64,000 bases of DNA from Moniliella sp. 'wahieum'. Lineage: Eukaryota > Basidiomycota > Moniliellomycetes > Moniliellales > Moniliellaceae. Made by a program: the position numbers and the translations under genes. Shown here piece after piece: positions 11,023 through 23,932 of the stretch (the first letter of the stretch is position 1; each line of letters opens with the position of its first letter). The stretch lies in NCBI GenBank assembly GCA_003971905.1, contig RSEE01000038.1, forward strand, positions 62,001 to 126,000, written 5' to 3'. A model generated the notes under the pieces. The model had not been told where the DNA came from, searched no databases, and saw only the letters and a program-made list of their open reading frames with translations.

Positions 11023-13272
11023 CTAATAAGGGTGGGATAAGAATGCCCGTGGCGCACGGAGAGGGGGAAGCGTCAGGCTTTGTCGTCGTGGTAGTGTTGT
11101 CAACAATAGGTTTGAACCAGAGGGACGCACAGACACCCTGTTTTTTGACCCCCTCTCTCGTGGTAGAAGGGGAGGTGGTCCATAAAGAGCTCCATCACGT
11201 TCAGGCAGGCGCTCTAGCACTGCCAGCGCCATTTGTGTTGCTCCATCCAACGCTTGCTCAGGTCGGTGGAGCGCAACCTGGCCCAAGAGCAAGAACACCT
11301 TCACTGCCCGGCTCCAGGTTGGGTTCACCTCAATTGCGGCTTCGAGTGTGGCCACCCTGCCTCGGCCAATGGCCGAGGTAGAAACATGAGGCGAGCAGAG
11401 CTGTACACGAGCTGCAAGGAGGTGCATGCTGACCCAGGCCAACGTTTCAGGAGAGGGGATGGAACCCCGCGCACCGGCCTCAGCCAAGGCTCCTACCTGC
11501 TCTCCCGTATATGCTAGGGAGGCGGGGAGAGTGGCAGACCAAGTCTCGATGCCAGCACGGGTGTTGAGCCGCGTGGCTTGAGCAAGGAAAAAAAGTGCTT
11601 GGGCCACCGGATCGGAGCTCTCCGTCATCGTCAGGGGTACCCCCGACTGGACCCCAGCATAGAGCGATGCCAGCCCTTCCACTACGGCTATCGCCATGCG
11701 TAAGCGGACAGATGAGGACGGATCTAACATGCGCCAAGCCAGGGTGGCATCCAGCATAGCTTGGCGTGCTTGTCCCAGCTGGAGAGAGCACAAAGCCAAT
11801 AATGCGTACGCCATGGGTGCTCCGCCCATTACTCCCTTTTCGTCTTCTTTCTCAGAAGCATGCAGTGCCAACAAAACGCGGGCAGCTCGAATGTGAGCCT
11901 CCACATCGTTCGCTTCAGGTGCCACCAAAGCATAGAGTGCGTGAAGGAGCGCAGGCGAGGCAACGTAGGCGTACCCCACATCTCCCTTGGCCTGCTCCAG
12001 AGTGGGAAGGCACACATTCAGAGGGAATCCCACTTGGCGGAAAAGAGCGAGGTAATTGGCTTGCACGCTGTGAGACGGGAGGAGGAGAGAACCGTGGTCT
12101 CGATGGGAGACCAAGGTGCGCCCTGCCTCCCCTCAGGGATTGTGCATGGGGGTGGTCGGGCTCGTGCTGGCGGTGCAATAAGTACAGTGGGAAACGGGGC
12201 GGGTGGTGTTGAGTCAAGAGGCAAGGGTGGGGCAAGGGGTAGGTCGGGGCTTGTCGCCCAACGTGCCCTGCGCGGTCCCCCCACATCACGTCGAGGGCCA
12301 AGCTCCCATCCAGATGAAAGGGGGGGGATTGCAGCTTTCGGAGAGGGTGGGAGGGTGCTGCTCCACTGGTTGTGGGATGCACAGCCCAACGTGGTGGTAG
12401 ATGAAACCGACCCAGACGGATCCGAGTGGGTCGGCGAATGATGAGTAGGGATGATCCGGGGGCGGGAGGTAGCACGGAAGCAGCGCCTGTTGTGTGGGGA
12501 GCCAAGACCGAAGGGGGGCTGCCCGGGTCAGAGAGAGCTTGCTGTGAGAATGGAAGGGATGGGTGGCTCGGTGGGCCTGATGCTGCCTTAGCAAGGACTG
12601 CCAGGGCTTGGACCTCCATTCCGGGGCGGGTAAGGAATCCCACATCGCTCATGGACATGCGCCGTGCTGGTGGCAAAGGATGGTCGTAAACTTCAGTATC
12701 TGGCTCGGGCATAGAGGCGGGTGCAGGCAGAACCCCGACTTCATCCCTGCAAACCAAACAATAGTCAGCAATCTGAGATTGTGAGCCTAGAAGGGCTCCG
12801 GGGACGCACAAGTATTGGCACACTTTTCCGTTGGAGAGACAGTTGCCGCATGGCAGTCGTCGGTCACATCTCCGCTTGGCTTTGTGGCAAGCGGTGCATG
12901 AGCGTTGTGAGCGTCTGCGCTTCCCCCGCTGGGGGACATAACTCATGTCCCACTCACCCGGTGGGGCTTGAGGTGGTCCAGGCGGTGGAGGTGCATGGAG
13001 CACCGAAGGGGAGAGAGGGGGGTCTCACGCCAGCTCCGTTCTTGACCTTGGCCCAAAGAACGCAGAGGCGGCAGAATATGGGAGCCACCTGGCCAAGGAG
13101 GTGGCTGTGGATATGATGGTCGCGGTGGCCGTGACAGTGTTGGCGGGAGCGAAGGTGCGTGAGTATGCCCTCCGACGAGCTGGTCAATAGGCGGCAGTGG
13201 GGTGTCGCCAGGGGTCCAGGCCGCGCGGGCGTCGTGGATTGGCGGCAGCGTTGGCGGACGGCTGTCGGGCAT
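11023..13272 (-). CDS. Zn2Cys6 binuclear-cluster transcription factor
   Basis: Fungal Gal4-type nuclear regulator. From the ATG at 13272 there is a Pro-rich N-terminus, followed by the cluster CTACHKAKRRCDRRLPCGNC...C. Its six Cys are spaced C-x2-C-x6-C-x5-C-x2-C-x6-C, preceded by a basic KRRRSQRS. A 63-bp intron (12747-12809, GTGCGT...TTGCAG) sits just after the cluster. The middle is Pro/Ser-rich and low in complexity. The C-terminal third is helical (ALLHALYALVAPEANDVEAH, MAYALLALCSLQLGQARQ, WVSMHLLAARVQLCSP), like the middle-homology/effector part of this class. It ends with a basic tail at 11023. Several frame changes occur in G/C runs of the linker. Target genes cannot be inferred, and the neighbouring transporter and hydrolase are only weak candidates. 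Confidence 0.85.
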
Positions 13273-13512
13273 AGTGATATGGACGGCGGCTGTTGGCGGC
13301 GGAGGAGCGAAGCCGGGAAGGGAATGGTGGATGGGATCTGAGAGAAAAGTGGTTCGCAGGGTAACCAGGAAGAAAGCCTCCGGGCAGCACACTGCTCTGT
13401 GTTGTGTGGTTGCCGCTGGTACGCGGCAGACATTGGCTCAGCAGCGGTGCATGGCACCAGCGGGCATCGGCGTGCACATGCGCCCACCCCTTCCCGGCTG
13501 TGGGTACTGCAT

Positions 13513-13532
13513 GGTGACCGGTGACCGGTGAC
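13513..13532. repeat. Heptamer array, ACCGGT class
   Basis: GGTGACC repeated almost three times with an exact 7-bp period. It lies about 240 bp upstream of the Zn2Cys6 start codon. Confidence 0.9.
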
Positions 13533-13980
13533 TTGCGGCCCCGTGCCTGTGCCTAGTATTGCATTTGCAGCCTGTCCTAGGCCCCATGCCCAGATCGAGC
13601 CCGCCATGAGTGTGTCACACTGGGGTAGAGAAGGGTACGAGCCAGGTGTAGCACCAAGACATCGCCCATGTGGGGACGGAACAGGCGCGTCCGCCGTTCA
13701 CGCGCACTGCCCCCGCGCTCAACCCCTTGGAACTAGTGCCGGCGCCGCAGAGGCGGCTGTTTTTGGGCCAATACGCAGGCCGAATGCCCGGAGCGGCCGA
13801 AGTGAGCACACATCCTGCGGGGGGTGAGACATGTGGAGCTCCGCACCCGGATAAAGGGCACTGGCACAGTGGGGGCAGGCACTTTCAAATTTCAGTGGAG
13901 GGGCCGGTGCAATGGCAAGATTGTGATACATGTAATTGCAGGCGGGGTGGCCGGTCGGTGGAAGTCGAGTCTCACATTTG

Positions 13981-14051
13981 ATCTCAGATCTCACCACTCC
14001 CTGGTAGCTTAGCAAGCGCTTAGGCCTTACCCGTTACCCGTTACGCGTTAC
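13981..14051. repeat. Heptamer arrays, AGATCT, AGGCCT and TTACCCG/ACGCGT words
   Basis: A double TCAGATC word at 13981-13994 is followed at 14018-14051 by AGGCCTT, TTACCCG, TTACCCG and TTACGCG in register. It shows several heptamer types side by side. Confidence 0.75.
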
Positions 14052-16441
14052 TCAGAGCTCGGTATCCGTACTCAGTACCGGGCCACACCACCGCGCGAAG
14101 CATGATGGCCACGGTCACACATCGGGGATCACGCATCACTAGATCATCGAACACTCAAAGTGCATCACGCGCATCACTCCCTCCGCCCACACGGGCCAAT
14201 GCCTGGGCAGCACACGCCCTGATGCGCCGCTGCAATGATTAATGAGGGTACCCAACCGGAGGCAAAATGCAGCCCAATGATCACGCAGAGGGTGCATAGA
14301 AGACATAGGCTGGCATCAGACTGCCCGCTGCAGTGCAGCTCTTTTTTCCAGGCGCGGCGAACTGCAAAACTGTTTCTGATGCAATGCGGCGCGTTCATTT
14401 GCACCATTGCATGATTTGTACGATCTAAGAGTCGATGATTGATGATCGAGTGATCGAGTGACAAAACGATGAACATATGCGTTGAAAGTTGAACATTCCG
14501 TACGCCCAGTATTGTATACTCGCGTGCTATTACAGTCCGTGATGCTGTAGCGGAAATGCTGAGAGGAAGGAGCTAAGCGCTACAAGCGCCAATAAGAGAA
14601 AGACTATATAGAAATCAAGCTGGTGAGGCAATAATGGACGATGCGGCATCTGGCAATGCAAACTGGTATTAGGAAACTACCCACAAACAACTATATAAAA
14701 GCCAGCAGTATAATCTGCATGCTATATGGGAGGGCAGGAAGCAGGACCACACCTTTTGTTTTCTTTCCATATCCTCACACGCACGACACTACGTTGACCG
14801 AGAAGAACTTGAACGTATTACACCAGTTTACGCCTGTATGTCCTCGCCCCCGCCCCCCATTCTGTTGCTTATATTGCCCCCCCCCTCACCTATAAGCAAC
14901 AGCTGTACCTGTCATGGATGGGCCCCGCCTGGGGGTTAAAAAGGGTACAATCCCTTAGTGGTCCTAAGGTCGATTCGCGGTAGTTGCGTGCTTGAGCTGT
15001 GGTTGATGCGTCCGACGCGGAGCAAGGGACAATGAGCGGCCTCTCAGCGTATATATAGCAGAAGCGGCTGCAGAAGGTTGTGTGGCAAAAGACCTCGTGT
15101 GCATCGGCCTGGGCAGTAGTAACGTGTCTGAAGCCTTCGGGGCGCAGGGACGGAGGGGAGTGGCAGCGGTGGACAAACACCTCCCGCATTAGACTGGGAC
15201 TTGAGACGGCGTGGCTGGAAGAGGATCCACACCGCTGGACTGGGGCTTGCCTTCGACGTGGCTTCAGGAGGTTCACACATTTGATACTGCTATAGCGACA
15301 TGGGAGCGGAGAGACGGGAGCGGCAAGCCGAGGGGGGCCAGCGAGAGGAGGCGGCCAAGGGGGGACGATGTGGCTTGCATTAGTACCTGATCAATTGGCG
15401 AGGACGGGAGATGAAGACGCCAATAGACCATCATGGGGGGAAACCCACGAAGCATTACTTACAGACAGGGACTAAGAGGGCAATAATGAAACAGAGAAAT
15501 ACCGGGTAACAGAAGGGGAGAACAGGGGGGACTCTTGCCGCTTGGGCAACCTAGAAAGTAAGGTGCAACCTAGAAAGGTATGGTAAGCGTGCGTGGGAAG
15601 ACTACGGTCATAAAAGGTGCTGACAATTCGGTTGCACGATTATAATAGCCACCAACTTCTACTTGTTGGGCATGGGATGACGACTGTTGCCGCGCGGATA
15701 CACAGGACTGGTTGCCGTTTGGGCCTCCGCCTGGTAGAGGTTGATGGGAAAGGGTTCTGCTGGACTTGGGGCAGAGAGCAGGCGAGCCTCAGTTCGGGTC
15801 GGATCAGATCAGCTCCGATCCTCTCGCTTTATTGGGTAAGTTTTTCTCCTCTTCCACACTCCAATAAGGAAAAACAGGAGACTGACACGGCATGTCACTA
15901 AACTCTCTCATTGATGAGAAGCCATCGAGGCCGGTCAAATGAGACGAAGCCTGCTGAACCGGGCGGAAGTCCATCACAAAATCATATAGCATCACTCGGC
16001 CCCCACTTGCGCATGAACCGCCGGACAGGGAAGTGTCGCGGCTTCGCTCTCATTAAAAACTCTATCGCCGATTATATGAAAAAAGCTTCAATAATATGAT
16101 GGAGAGGCTGCCCCCACTTGCATTTCTCTCCATTTAATATTCATCTCCCTGTGCCTCTTCTCACCTCCACACAGCCTGTTGTGGGGACACTACTAGTAGT
16201 GCAGTGTGCCAAGAGCAAGCCAGACTCTCGCACTCCTACTAAGCCACTTTCACCCCACAGGCGCTATAGTACCTGATTCCGTCTGGACTGAAGCTGAGAC
16301 GCTCCTCTCCTTTTTATGCTAGTTACTTTATATTAAGTAGTATAGGCCACTCATAGCTTCGCCTTCCCTCTCTTCTCAGATCTCACTCCCGTCCACTCCC
16401 TCCTCCGAGTCCCACTCCGCTTGTCTCTACTTTCGCTCGCT

Positions 16442-16468
16442 CACCGGCCTCACCGGCCTCACCGGCAT
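16442..16468. repeat. 9-bp tandem repeat CACCGGCCT
   Basis: Three near-perfect copies of CACCGGCCT. The unit contains the palindromes CCGG and GGCC but has a 9-bp rather than a 7-bp period. Confidence 0.85.
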
Positions 16469-17497
16469 CAGCAAACAATATAGGGTTTGTTCTTGATTGC
16501 CGTTTCGCTTCGCATCGGCATCCGGCTACATATCAGGCGGGTTTAGGCGTCACGCAGCGCGCGTCACGCGCTCAAGCTCGCAACGTCCAGCGTACATTCA
16601 AATTCGGCAGCGCTCTGCACGCTCCGGTACGGACCGGAACCGATCGCTCTCCGAAGACTGAGAGACAAAAAGGATGATCTCCCTGGTGGTGGCGCGTCCA
16701 TGCAGTTGCACCCCATTCTCTAATCCCCCGTCGGGTAAAGTCTTCCCATGCAACTGCCCCAGGCTGCCATCCTCTCTCCTCTCCCCCTATTATACGCGAG
16801 ATTTGTAATGTAGACAAAAAGTTCACGCGCCTATACTACTCGCAACACGCAACCTGTAACCGTTGTAACCAATGTGTAACCCATATGACATCCTGACACT
16901 TTCGCATCCCATCTCGGTCCGACTTCAAATATACACTGTCGTCGGACAGCCGCGCGACTTCCTACCACACCCGCAGGAGTCTATATTAGGACGCCTGACC
17001 CACTCTTTTGGGTCGCCATGATCTCTACTGTGCTTTTTGCGTTACGGCTTGGAGGTCTTAATGCGAGTCGAACATTCCCCCATTCAAACTTCATCAGCAC
17101 CCTCACCCCCCCCAACACTCACTCTCTGCCCCCAAACTTGCTTAAGTCCGTGGACCAAAGGCTGAGCCGCGATGCAGTCTTGGCACACGTTGTTCTGTGG
17201 TCTACACGCGCCACTCGCATCACCATGTATAGACACATTGCGCCACCAGACAGACGAAAGGGCCTCCCCGGTGGCTCCGTTTGCCACAGTATGACGATGC
17301 TCTCATATCATACAGGTGTTCTCGCTCAGTGCTTCGCCCGGCCTCGCCGGCCACTGTGAGGCTAATATAGTAATGGCCGGGCCCTTTTTTCACACTAATG
17401 CAAAGACTGCGCCATTGCCTCTCCCACACGTCTTATAAAGCACCTTCGCGCTCGCCAACCCTTAGTTGCCCTACAACAAGTCTCCTCCCTTCATATT

Positions 17498-19531
17498 TTG
17501 CCACCACCCCTGCCGTCACTACCCCGCTGTGTCTTCGCATATGGATCGCCTTTGCTTTTCGACTTATGCCCTCCCCGGGCGCTACCGAATGTGAAGAACA
17601 CAGAGGATGTGGGAATCCGGGGCATGGTTGGTGCTTCGGGGGGCATCATCGATTTTGCGTCTCCCTACTATTCTCACAACAGCAGCGTGGCCGGCCTCAC
17701 GCTCGATTCCTTGCCCGCCCAGGCAACTCCAAACCCCATCCTGTCCACAGAACTGGGATATACTATATCGGTCGATTCCTTCTGGGACTCCCTTTCCAGT
17801 TTTCCCTCTTCGCCATTCCCGTCAAGCTTTCCTCTTGTCGTCCAGAGTCAACTGCAGGACAAACAGTTGGGCATTACGTGCCCCTCTTCCAATGTTGAGG
17901 AGGAGACTCTGCGTTCTTCTCCTCATCATTCCTTCAGATTAACCTCGCCAAACTCTCATCGTCCCGACTTATTCCACCCTCCGACTCAAACGTATTCGCT
18001 GGCGCCGGATGGTCTAATCCCTCACCGTTCCAGCAAATTAGAGACTTCTCCTGCATACCATCCTTCTCAGCAGAAGTTTGGGCGGCGCTGCCAGACTATT
18101 TCGCCTTGCCCTGGGGTGAATGAACCGTCGGAAACGGGATCTTTGCTATGCAACAATGGAACATCGCATGGCCAAGATGCCAGTTCAATCATAAGGCCTC
18201 CGCCTGTGCCTGCCATTGGGCTGGAACCCGCTGAGTTCTCATCTCTCGTGAACCAGATATCAGTTCCTTCGGCGACCAAACGGACAAAATTGGCCCCTCC
18301 GGTATCGGTGTCTGCTCATTCGTCTATTACATCCGAAGCAGCAACGCTCCCGCCCGCCCCTAGCCTTCCTTCCGTCCTCCTCACTGGCCAAATAAAATCA
18401 GCGCCAATAACAGAAACAAATACAGACCAGGCGCCAGCACTCAAAACAATGGTTCGGTGCGTTCTTTTCGAATGCGGGACAACCGTATAATGACGGCAGC
18501 GTACACTAACCCAGATGTACCCGGTCCAAAAGGCGCTCATCAGCAGCACTATTCCCCTTTTAAAGAACGGTATCCATTACGATCTCAGGATGACACAATC
18601 GTGCGATACACTTATCAAAGTTGTGTCACAGACAACGGGTTAACCTGCACGTTCAAGGACCAAGGATCGAGGATCAACCAGGTGGAAAGATATACCATGC
18701 GCCGGTGCCTTCGCGACGGACGAGAAATGGTCAACAGCTGCTCGACAGGATCATGAGGCTTTGCGCTCCTATGTCGGGGGAAAAGCGTCGGTTTGTTCTG
18801 GAAGATGTGTCGGATTGGGAGGCACTGAAAGAAGAGTTAACCGTCTCTGGCCCCTTCAAGACAGATCGGATCTGGGAAAAAGTGACGGTGGCGAAGAGAC
18901 GATGGGATGAGCACGCTGAGTACTCGTCGTGCCTGACCTGCTGCCGCTCGCGCGACTCAGCGCCATTGGTAGCGCAGTCTCTGTCTTACTGTCAACCCCC
19001 TCGGCCTTTCCTCAAGCGGTGGGCATCGAACATGCCCACTCCACCTTCACTTCCCTCTCGCCTGAAAACATGGCAATAAGCCCACCCATGTGCAGCCCAG
19101 CCCTGTCATGCTCATCTTACTCACTTAAGGGGGCAGGGGGCTATGGAGATGGCCTACAATCATCTCAATCTCCATCAGCCACACGGGAGGTTGCCAAGCG
19201 GTGTATTTGCCGTACCCGGATCACGGCGAAGGTTCGTACAGACCGTCGCGGGGTCTTGGTCACCGTCACAGATCGTCGTGCGATGTGCACCGCACCTACT
19301 GATCGCAAGCAACGGACGATGGTAAGCAAATTTGTGCATGAGTTGGCTGCGGATCAGCTAGGCCACTTTCAGGTTCAAACAATCATCAAAGTCATCCTCT
19401 CCTCCCCACTCCTAACCAGTACTGATCGCCATTACTATTCTGAGTGGCTTTCTTCCTCCCGCTACGCCCAAGTCCTACGTGCAGCTCAAGTACGCAACAA
19501 AGAGCGTATACCGACCAAGATTAGTCGGTGA
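17498..19531 (+). CDS. Unrecognised Ser/Pro-rich protein(s)
   Basis: I do not recognise this gene. A long open frame (17498-18490) encodes a Ser/Pro/Thr-rich product with few charged residues. Neighbouring frames to 19531 then look more like a folded protein, with FVLEDVSDWEALKEELTV, FKTDRIWEKVTVAKRRWDE, KFVHELAADQLGHFQ and RYAQVLRAAQVRNKERIPTK. They may be one gene broken by frame changes near 18460, 18690 and 18930, or two adjacent genes. A CT-rich stretch precedes the first frame. No membrane segment, signal peptide or catalytic motif is evident. The exact start is not decided. Confidence 0.45.
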
Positions 19532-20717
19532 TATTCCTCTCTTATTGATTTGAGAAGCTTGACACATACCTCGCATTCTCCGTGAGGCCGTGAGGGCCTT
19601 CTCCACATTTTTGCTAATTGTGACGATATTTTCTGATGTGCCTCTTCTCATCTTTCTCTCTTCGTGGCATATGCTTCATTCTTTTTTGTTGTCAATGCGT
19701 CAACAGAGCTTGTCGGTTTTGCCCTTTGTTCTTGTTGCGCAGCCTTCTGTCTTGTCAACATGACTCTCGCACACACAAGACACTCTCTACTGGACCCTAG
19801 CATATGCGCACGTACAAAGACCCTACACTCTGTGGCTCTTCCTATACATAGCCCCTGCAGGAGGCTTTTTTTTGCAGTCTGCTATGCATGTTCTTATGCA
19901 TATATGCCGCGTTAATTAAAAGGCCCTGACGCCACGGAGGTTCCGGACCACCCCCACCCCCTCCAAAGTCTCCGCTTCGGCACCACCTGGCTCTCGCTCC
20001 CCACTCGCTCTCCCCCCCTGCCACCGAAGTGACTGCAAAGACCGACGGCCCTCCATCCCCCTCCCGTCAGCGTATGTCGGGTCTCTCGAATCTTGCGTTC
20101 TGGCGGCCCTTTACCTAATGTACAATCATATCGCCCCTGGAACATGTGGATTGTGGCAAAACAACTCCCGACTACAAGAGGCACGCCCAATCAATTAAGT
20201 CCGAACCTCACCCCGTTACGGACATAATATGGCTGCAAACGGGGATGTATTACGCCGCCACGGTCGCGAATAAACGATGCTGGAACATTTTGGAAGCTGT
20301 ACCGCTTGCCCAGCGTTTAGTACACAGAGGTACTGTTGCACTGTGACTCACAGCTGACCCCCCGTGGTGGGCACACTCGATGATCGATAATCGTAAAGTA
20401 CTCAGACTGAGTGCCAGTGTGCACCGAGTATACTCAAGTGCCGAGTGCGGGGTTGGTACATGAGCATGACTGCCTCTGTGCGCACCAGCGGGGTTAGCGG
20501 CCTCAGGGGCATGGCACTGCAGGGCACAGCGCGCAGTTTAGCGCCCCAGCCCCCCAAACAGGCACTGGCCCTGTGACTCCCTGCCGCAGCCAAGAAGGCG
20601 GGGGGGCAGTACATGGCCTATCTCCGCCGCCCACCCACAAACCGCATTCCTGCTCTCCGGAGGCCGGAGTGGCCATTTCTTGCCCGCCCTCGCCACCATC
20701 TCCTCCTCCCCTCCACC
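19532..20717. other. Intergenic, no gene seen
   Basis: 3' flank of the upstream hypothetical gene and promoter of the next. No heptamer array is evident here. The sequence just before 20718 is C/T-rich, as in other fungal promoters. Confidence 0.4.
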
Positions 20718-21514
20718 ATGTCCTCTCCGACCAACATTCCTGGCGCCCAACGCCACCACACCCACCGCCACAGCCTTGCTGTGCCCAGCTCCGCACTCAT
20801 TGACCCCCACACCCTTGCCAGCTCCACCGCCCCTTCATCGTCCGTTTCCCCCTTGCACCACTACCGCCGCGCCCAGTCCATCTCTCTCCTGACCACTGGC
20901 GCTTATGCTGCTGCGACTGGCACCTCTTTCTCACCCACGGACGCTAGTCCGCTGCAACGCGCCCCGTCCCTTTCCTCGGCCAAGTCCTCTAGCACGCTAC
21001 GTTCCACCTCTTCGGCCGTGACGGCAGCAGACGACCTCGACGCCTTCACGCCTCCTCCTTCATTGAGCCCGCGCCTATCTGCGCCCTGGATTTCCTCCTC
21101 CTTTACCCCAGCTCCGCTTGGACGGCGGGACTCACTCAACCTCGGTCGTCGATTCAGCGCGCCTCTTCTTGGCTTGGGCTTGGGGGTGGATACATGCCGC
21201 AGGAGAACAAGCTGGCTCCCGAGCCATCCAAATCCTTTGAGCCGCATTCTCTACCCAGCGCCAAGGACGAATACAATGGCCAATCGTTCTCCTTTTGGAA
21301 CCGGAACATCGACCCGTTTGCCCCGGTACCCGAGGTACCGGTGTCCCAAGTTACCCCCGATTCTTGCCCTGCTCCAACTGCCTTAGAAACGAAAGGCCCG
21401 TCGGGTTCCTCGGATTCACGTGGACGTGCACGTGCCCAGTCCAGTGGTCTTCGCATCCGTCGCCCCAGTCCACGGGGGGAACGCTTTCTGATGGGTCAGC
21501 TGGACATGCATTAG
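20718..21514 (+). CDS. Low-complexity Ser/Pro-rich protein, unknown
   Basis: The start is CCACCATG at 20718, a good fungal context. The product opens MSSPTNIPGAQRHHTHRHSL and continues as a Ser/Pro/Thr-rich chain with RRAQSISLL and GRRDSLNLGRRFSAPLLG, which resemble phosphorylated or 14-3-3-type R-x-x-S sites. One frame change near 21190 leads into NKLAPEPSKSFEPHSLPSA, then YNGQSFSFWNRNIDPFAP and a basic tail ending GERFLMGQLDMH at 21514. Total length is about 260-265 residues and no intron is needed. It is probably intrinsically disordered. No family is recognised, so no function is proposed. Confidence 0.55.
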
Positions 21515-23266
21515 TTAATCCCTGGCCCTCCTTTTTTCTCCATCCACGACTCTTTACTCCACGATCCAGCTTCCCAATCTCTGTGCCTTTTTCCAAGCTC
21601 GGTTTCTCTCTGTCTCATTTATAAGGCCGTATTGACCTTAACCATGTGCCCGCCCCCGACCCGCTGAACCCTGCTTATGCCACCAAAGGACTCGGCCTGT
21701 TGATGCCATTTATCCCCCCTACGCTGCTGGTGATCTACGCACCCACCCTTCGCCAACAAATACGGCTCTGTGCGCTCTCTTTCCATTAAAAAGATAGCTG
21801 TTGAAAAATGTTAGTATTGCATGTGGAATGTCAATGCACAGATATAGGACCAAAATAGGATTCTTGGACTTGTCCCCTTCCAAAGATCAGTGCCCGCTCA
21901 CTGCTGTGGGCTCATAGCGGCTATTATGCATGTTACCCTTCAACTGAGAGAGCTCTTCCCGGTTAACCCCACACCATCATAAGAAAAAGGAATAATACAA
22001 AAAACGAGGCGGAGAGGGTACGCACCACCTTGGTCATCTGCCCTCGATTCCAAGAGGTATATAGCAGCGGAAACACATTCGCATTCCCCGTACTTGTCGT
22101 CGACGGGCTCACGGTCCCGCGGCTGCCACAGCTTGCGTTTGTATGCAGGACCATAGTGTGTACCCGATAACTCTTCTACAGCAAATGTGGTACTATTACC
22201 GCTTTGCTCGTAATGTCATACGCCCACACAACACAGGCCCGTTAAGACGTGTGGTGCCCTCGTTGAGTGGAAGCTGAATCCGGGTATTCTGCAGCGCGGG
22301 AAAATCCAAGTTGGTAGCCACACACCAGGAGTGCCCCGGGTGCCAAAACACCGAGAAGGGTAGCTGCCGGTGGGACCATGGGGGCGGGAGGAAGGAGCTG
22401 GGGAGCGAACTGAAGAAAAAGGAGGCCGGTCGAACCGGTTGAGGAGGACGGTTGCATATGGAATGGTGCCTCATTCCAGAGGAAGAAGAAGCAAACACAC
22501 GGTAAACAATAACATGTATGGTGAGATACACACACAATAAAGGGGACAAGGAAGAGCTATAACAGGGTCATACCATCACAGCAGGTGGGTATATGTGTGT
22601 GGCCCGTCTCAGAAACACTGCTCAAATTCCAATACCACACATCCGCTCTATCTTTCCTGCATCCAACACCCCCCCCCTTCCCCATAATCCCCCTTTGTCC
22701 CTCGCCCCACGGCCTCAGACATCCGCGGATAATGACCATGTGCCCGACGCGGATTGGAACACTGTGCTCTTCTCGCCTGCCTTGGCATCGTTGACTCCAC
22801 CGCTAAGCTTGACTAATTGAGCCACGCTGAGCATTCTTCTTGGCACTCTACCCTCGTGGGTGTAATACCTATATACTATGATCTGAGCCTCTCTACGATA
22901 TACGGACGTGTGTGTGTTTTGCGACAACCGATACCAAGTGAGTAGGTATAGGAGAATGAAGAAGTTGGGGGTTGAGGCAGAGAGCAGCTCTAGGCCCGTT
23001 GGAGGATGAATGATCAATGATTAATGAGCAATGATCGACATGCCGTAGTGGTCATTAGTATTGTAACCCAAGCGATGCCCAACTACTTGATCGACGCAGC
23101 CGGAAATGAAAGCCAACCTGCAAGCCACATTGCGCTCGAAATACAAGCGCACGACATCACGTAAGCAGCCAGGCGACGTCTTTTTATCTCCTCGCTCGTC
23201 CGCCGGCCGTGGCCGCAGGCTGATCTCAATAAATCTGCTCATACTTCGTCACTTGGACCCATCACC
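21515..23266. other. Intergenic, with a possible minus-strand gene
   Basis: Minus-strand pieces between about 21950 and 23000 have coding-like character: LWQPRDREPVDDKYGECEC, LGVLAPGALLVCGYQLGFSR, and a hydrophobic start with NFFILLYLLTWYRLS. They do not join cleanly and match no family I know. If real, this would be an intron-containing gene for a small membrane protein. The last 250 bp are the Rheb promoter. Confidence 0.3.
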
Positions 23267-23932
23267 ATGTCTTCTTTTGCCGCCCCCGAGACGAAGTTGC
23301 GGCGCAAGCTCGTCATTGTCGGCTCGCGTGGCGTCGGAAAGTCGTCGCTTCTCAAGCGCTACACCGAGGGTAAGTTTGACGACAAGTACTACCCCACCAT
23401 CGAGACTGTGCTGCAAAAGGACATCCAGTACCGCGGCCGCACGTTCCAGTGCGAAATTTACGACACGGCAGGGCAGGACGAGTTCAGCATCCTCAATACG
23501 CGTCACTCGCTTGGAATCCACGCCTATCTTCTCGTGTTTGCGCTGTCGAGCCGGGCGTCCTTTGACCTGATCACCACCATCCACGCTAAGATCACCGACT
23601 ACACTGGTACCGAGGCCATCCCCGCTGTCCTTATTGGTCAAAAGTCCGACCTGGACCAAATTCGTCAGGTGCCTGCGGAAGACGCCCAAGGATTGGCTAA
23701 GGACCTTGGCATTCCCTATGTTGAGGTATCGGCGTTGGACAATACCAACGTGGGTATGTAATACAGTGCTTTCTTGTACAAAGGTGTCCCGACCACTGAC
23801 TCTTGACTCCACGACGCGTGCGCAGATGAGGCATTCCAGCTGGCCCTCCAAGAAAGCGAAAAGGGAATGCAACCTGAGCCATCCAGGCCTGCATCCCCGC
23901 CACCCAAGCAGGAAGGGTGCCTGCTCATGTGA
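23267..23932 (+). CDS. RHB1: Rheb-type small GTPase
   Basis: Ras-superfamily switch of the Rheb branch, which in animals and fission yeast controls TORC1 growth signalling and basic amino-acid uptake. The 197-aa product is intact in this sequence. G1 is GSRGVGKSS, with Arg at the position of Ras Gly12, the Rheb hallmark. The effector loop contains YYPTIE and G3 is DTAGQDE. G4 is QKSD instead of the usual NKxD, and G5 is EVSALD. The C-terminus is CLLM, a CaaX box for farnesylation. One 72-bp intron (23754-23825) splits codon 163, and joining it gives the in-frame DEAFQLALQ helix. The ATG at 23267 follows a C-rich leader and gives the normal N-terminus. The G4 change is discussed as a finding. 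The Rheb call is firm. Confidence 0.95.

Larger units (their letters stand above)
13273..17497. other. Long gene-poor region
   Basis: About 4.2 kb without a recognisable gene. It holds several palindromic heptamer arrays (13513-14051), a 9-bp GATCGAGTG repeat (14444-14460) and a 9-bp CACCGGCCT repeat (16442-16468). Minus-strand open pieces between about 14950 and 15455 may be a small gene: one reads MLRGFPPMMVYWRLHLP from an ATG at 15455, another MHTRSFATQPSAAASAIY. No family is recognised. The part from 15.6 to 16.9 kb is richer in A/T and CT tracts. Confidence 0.35.
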
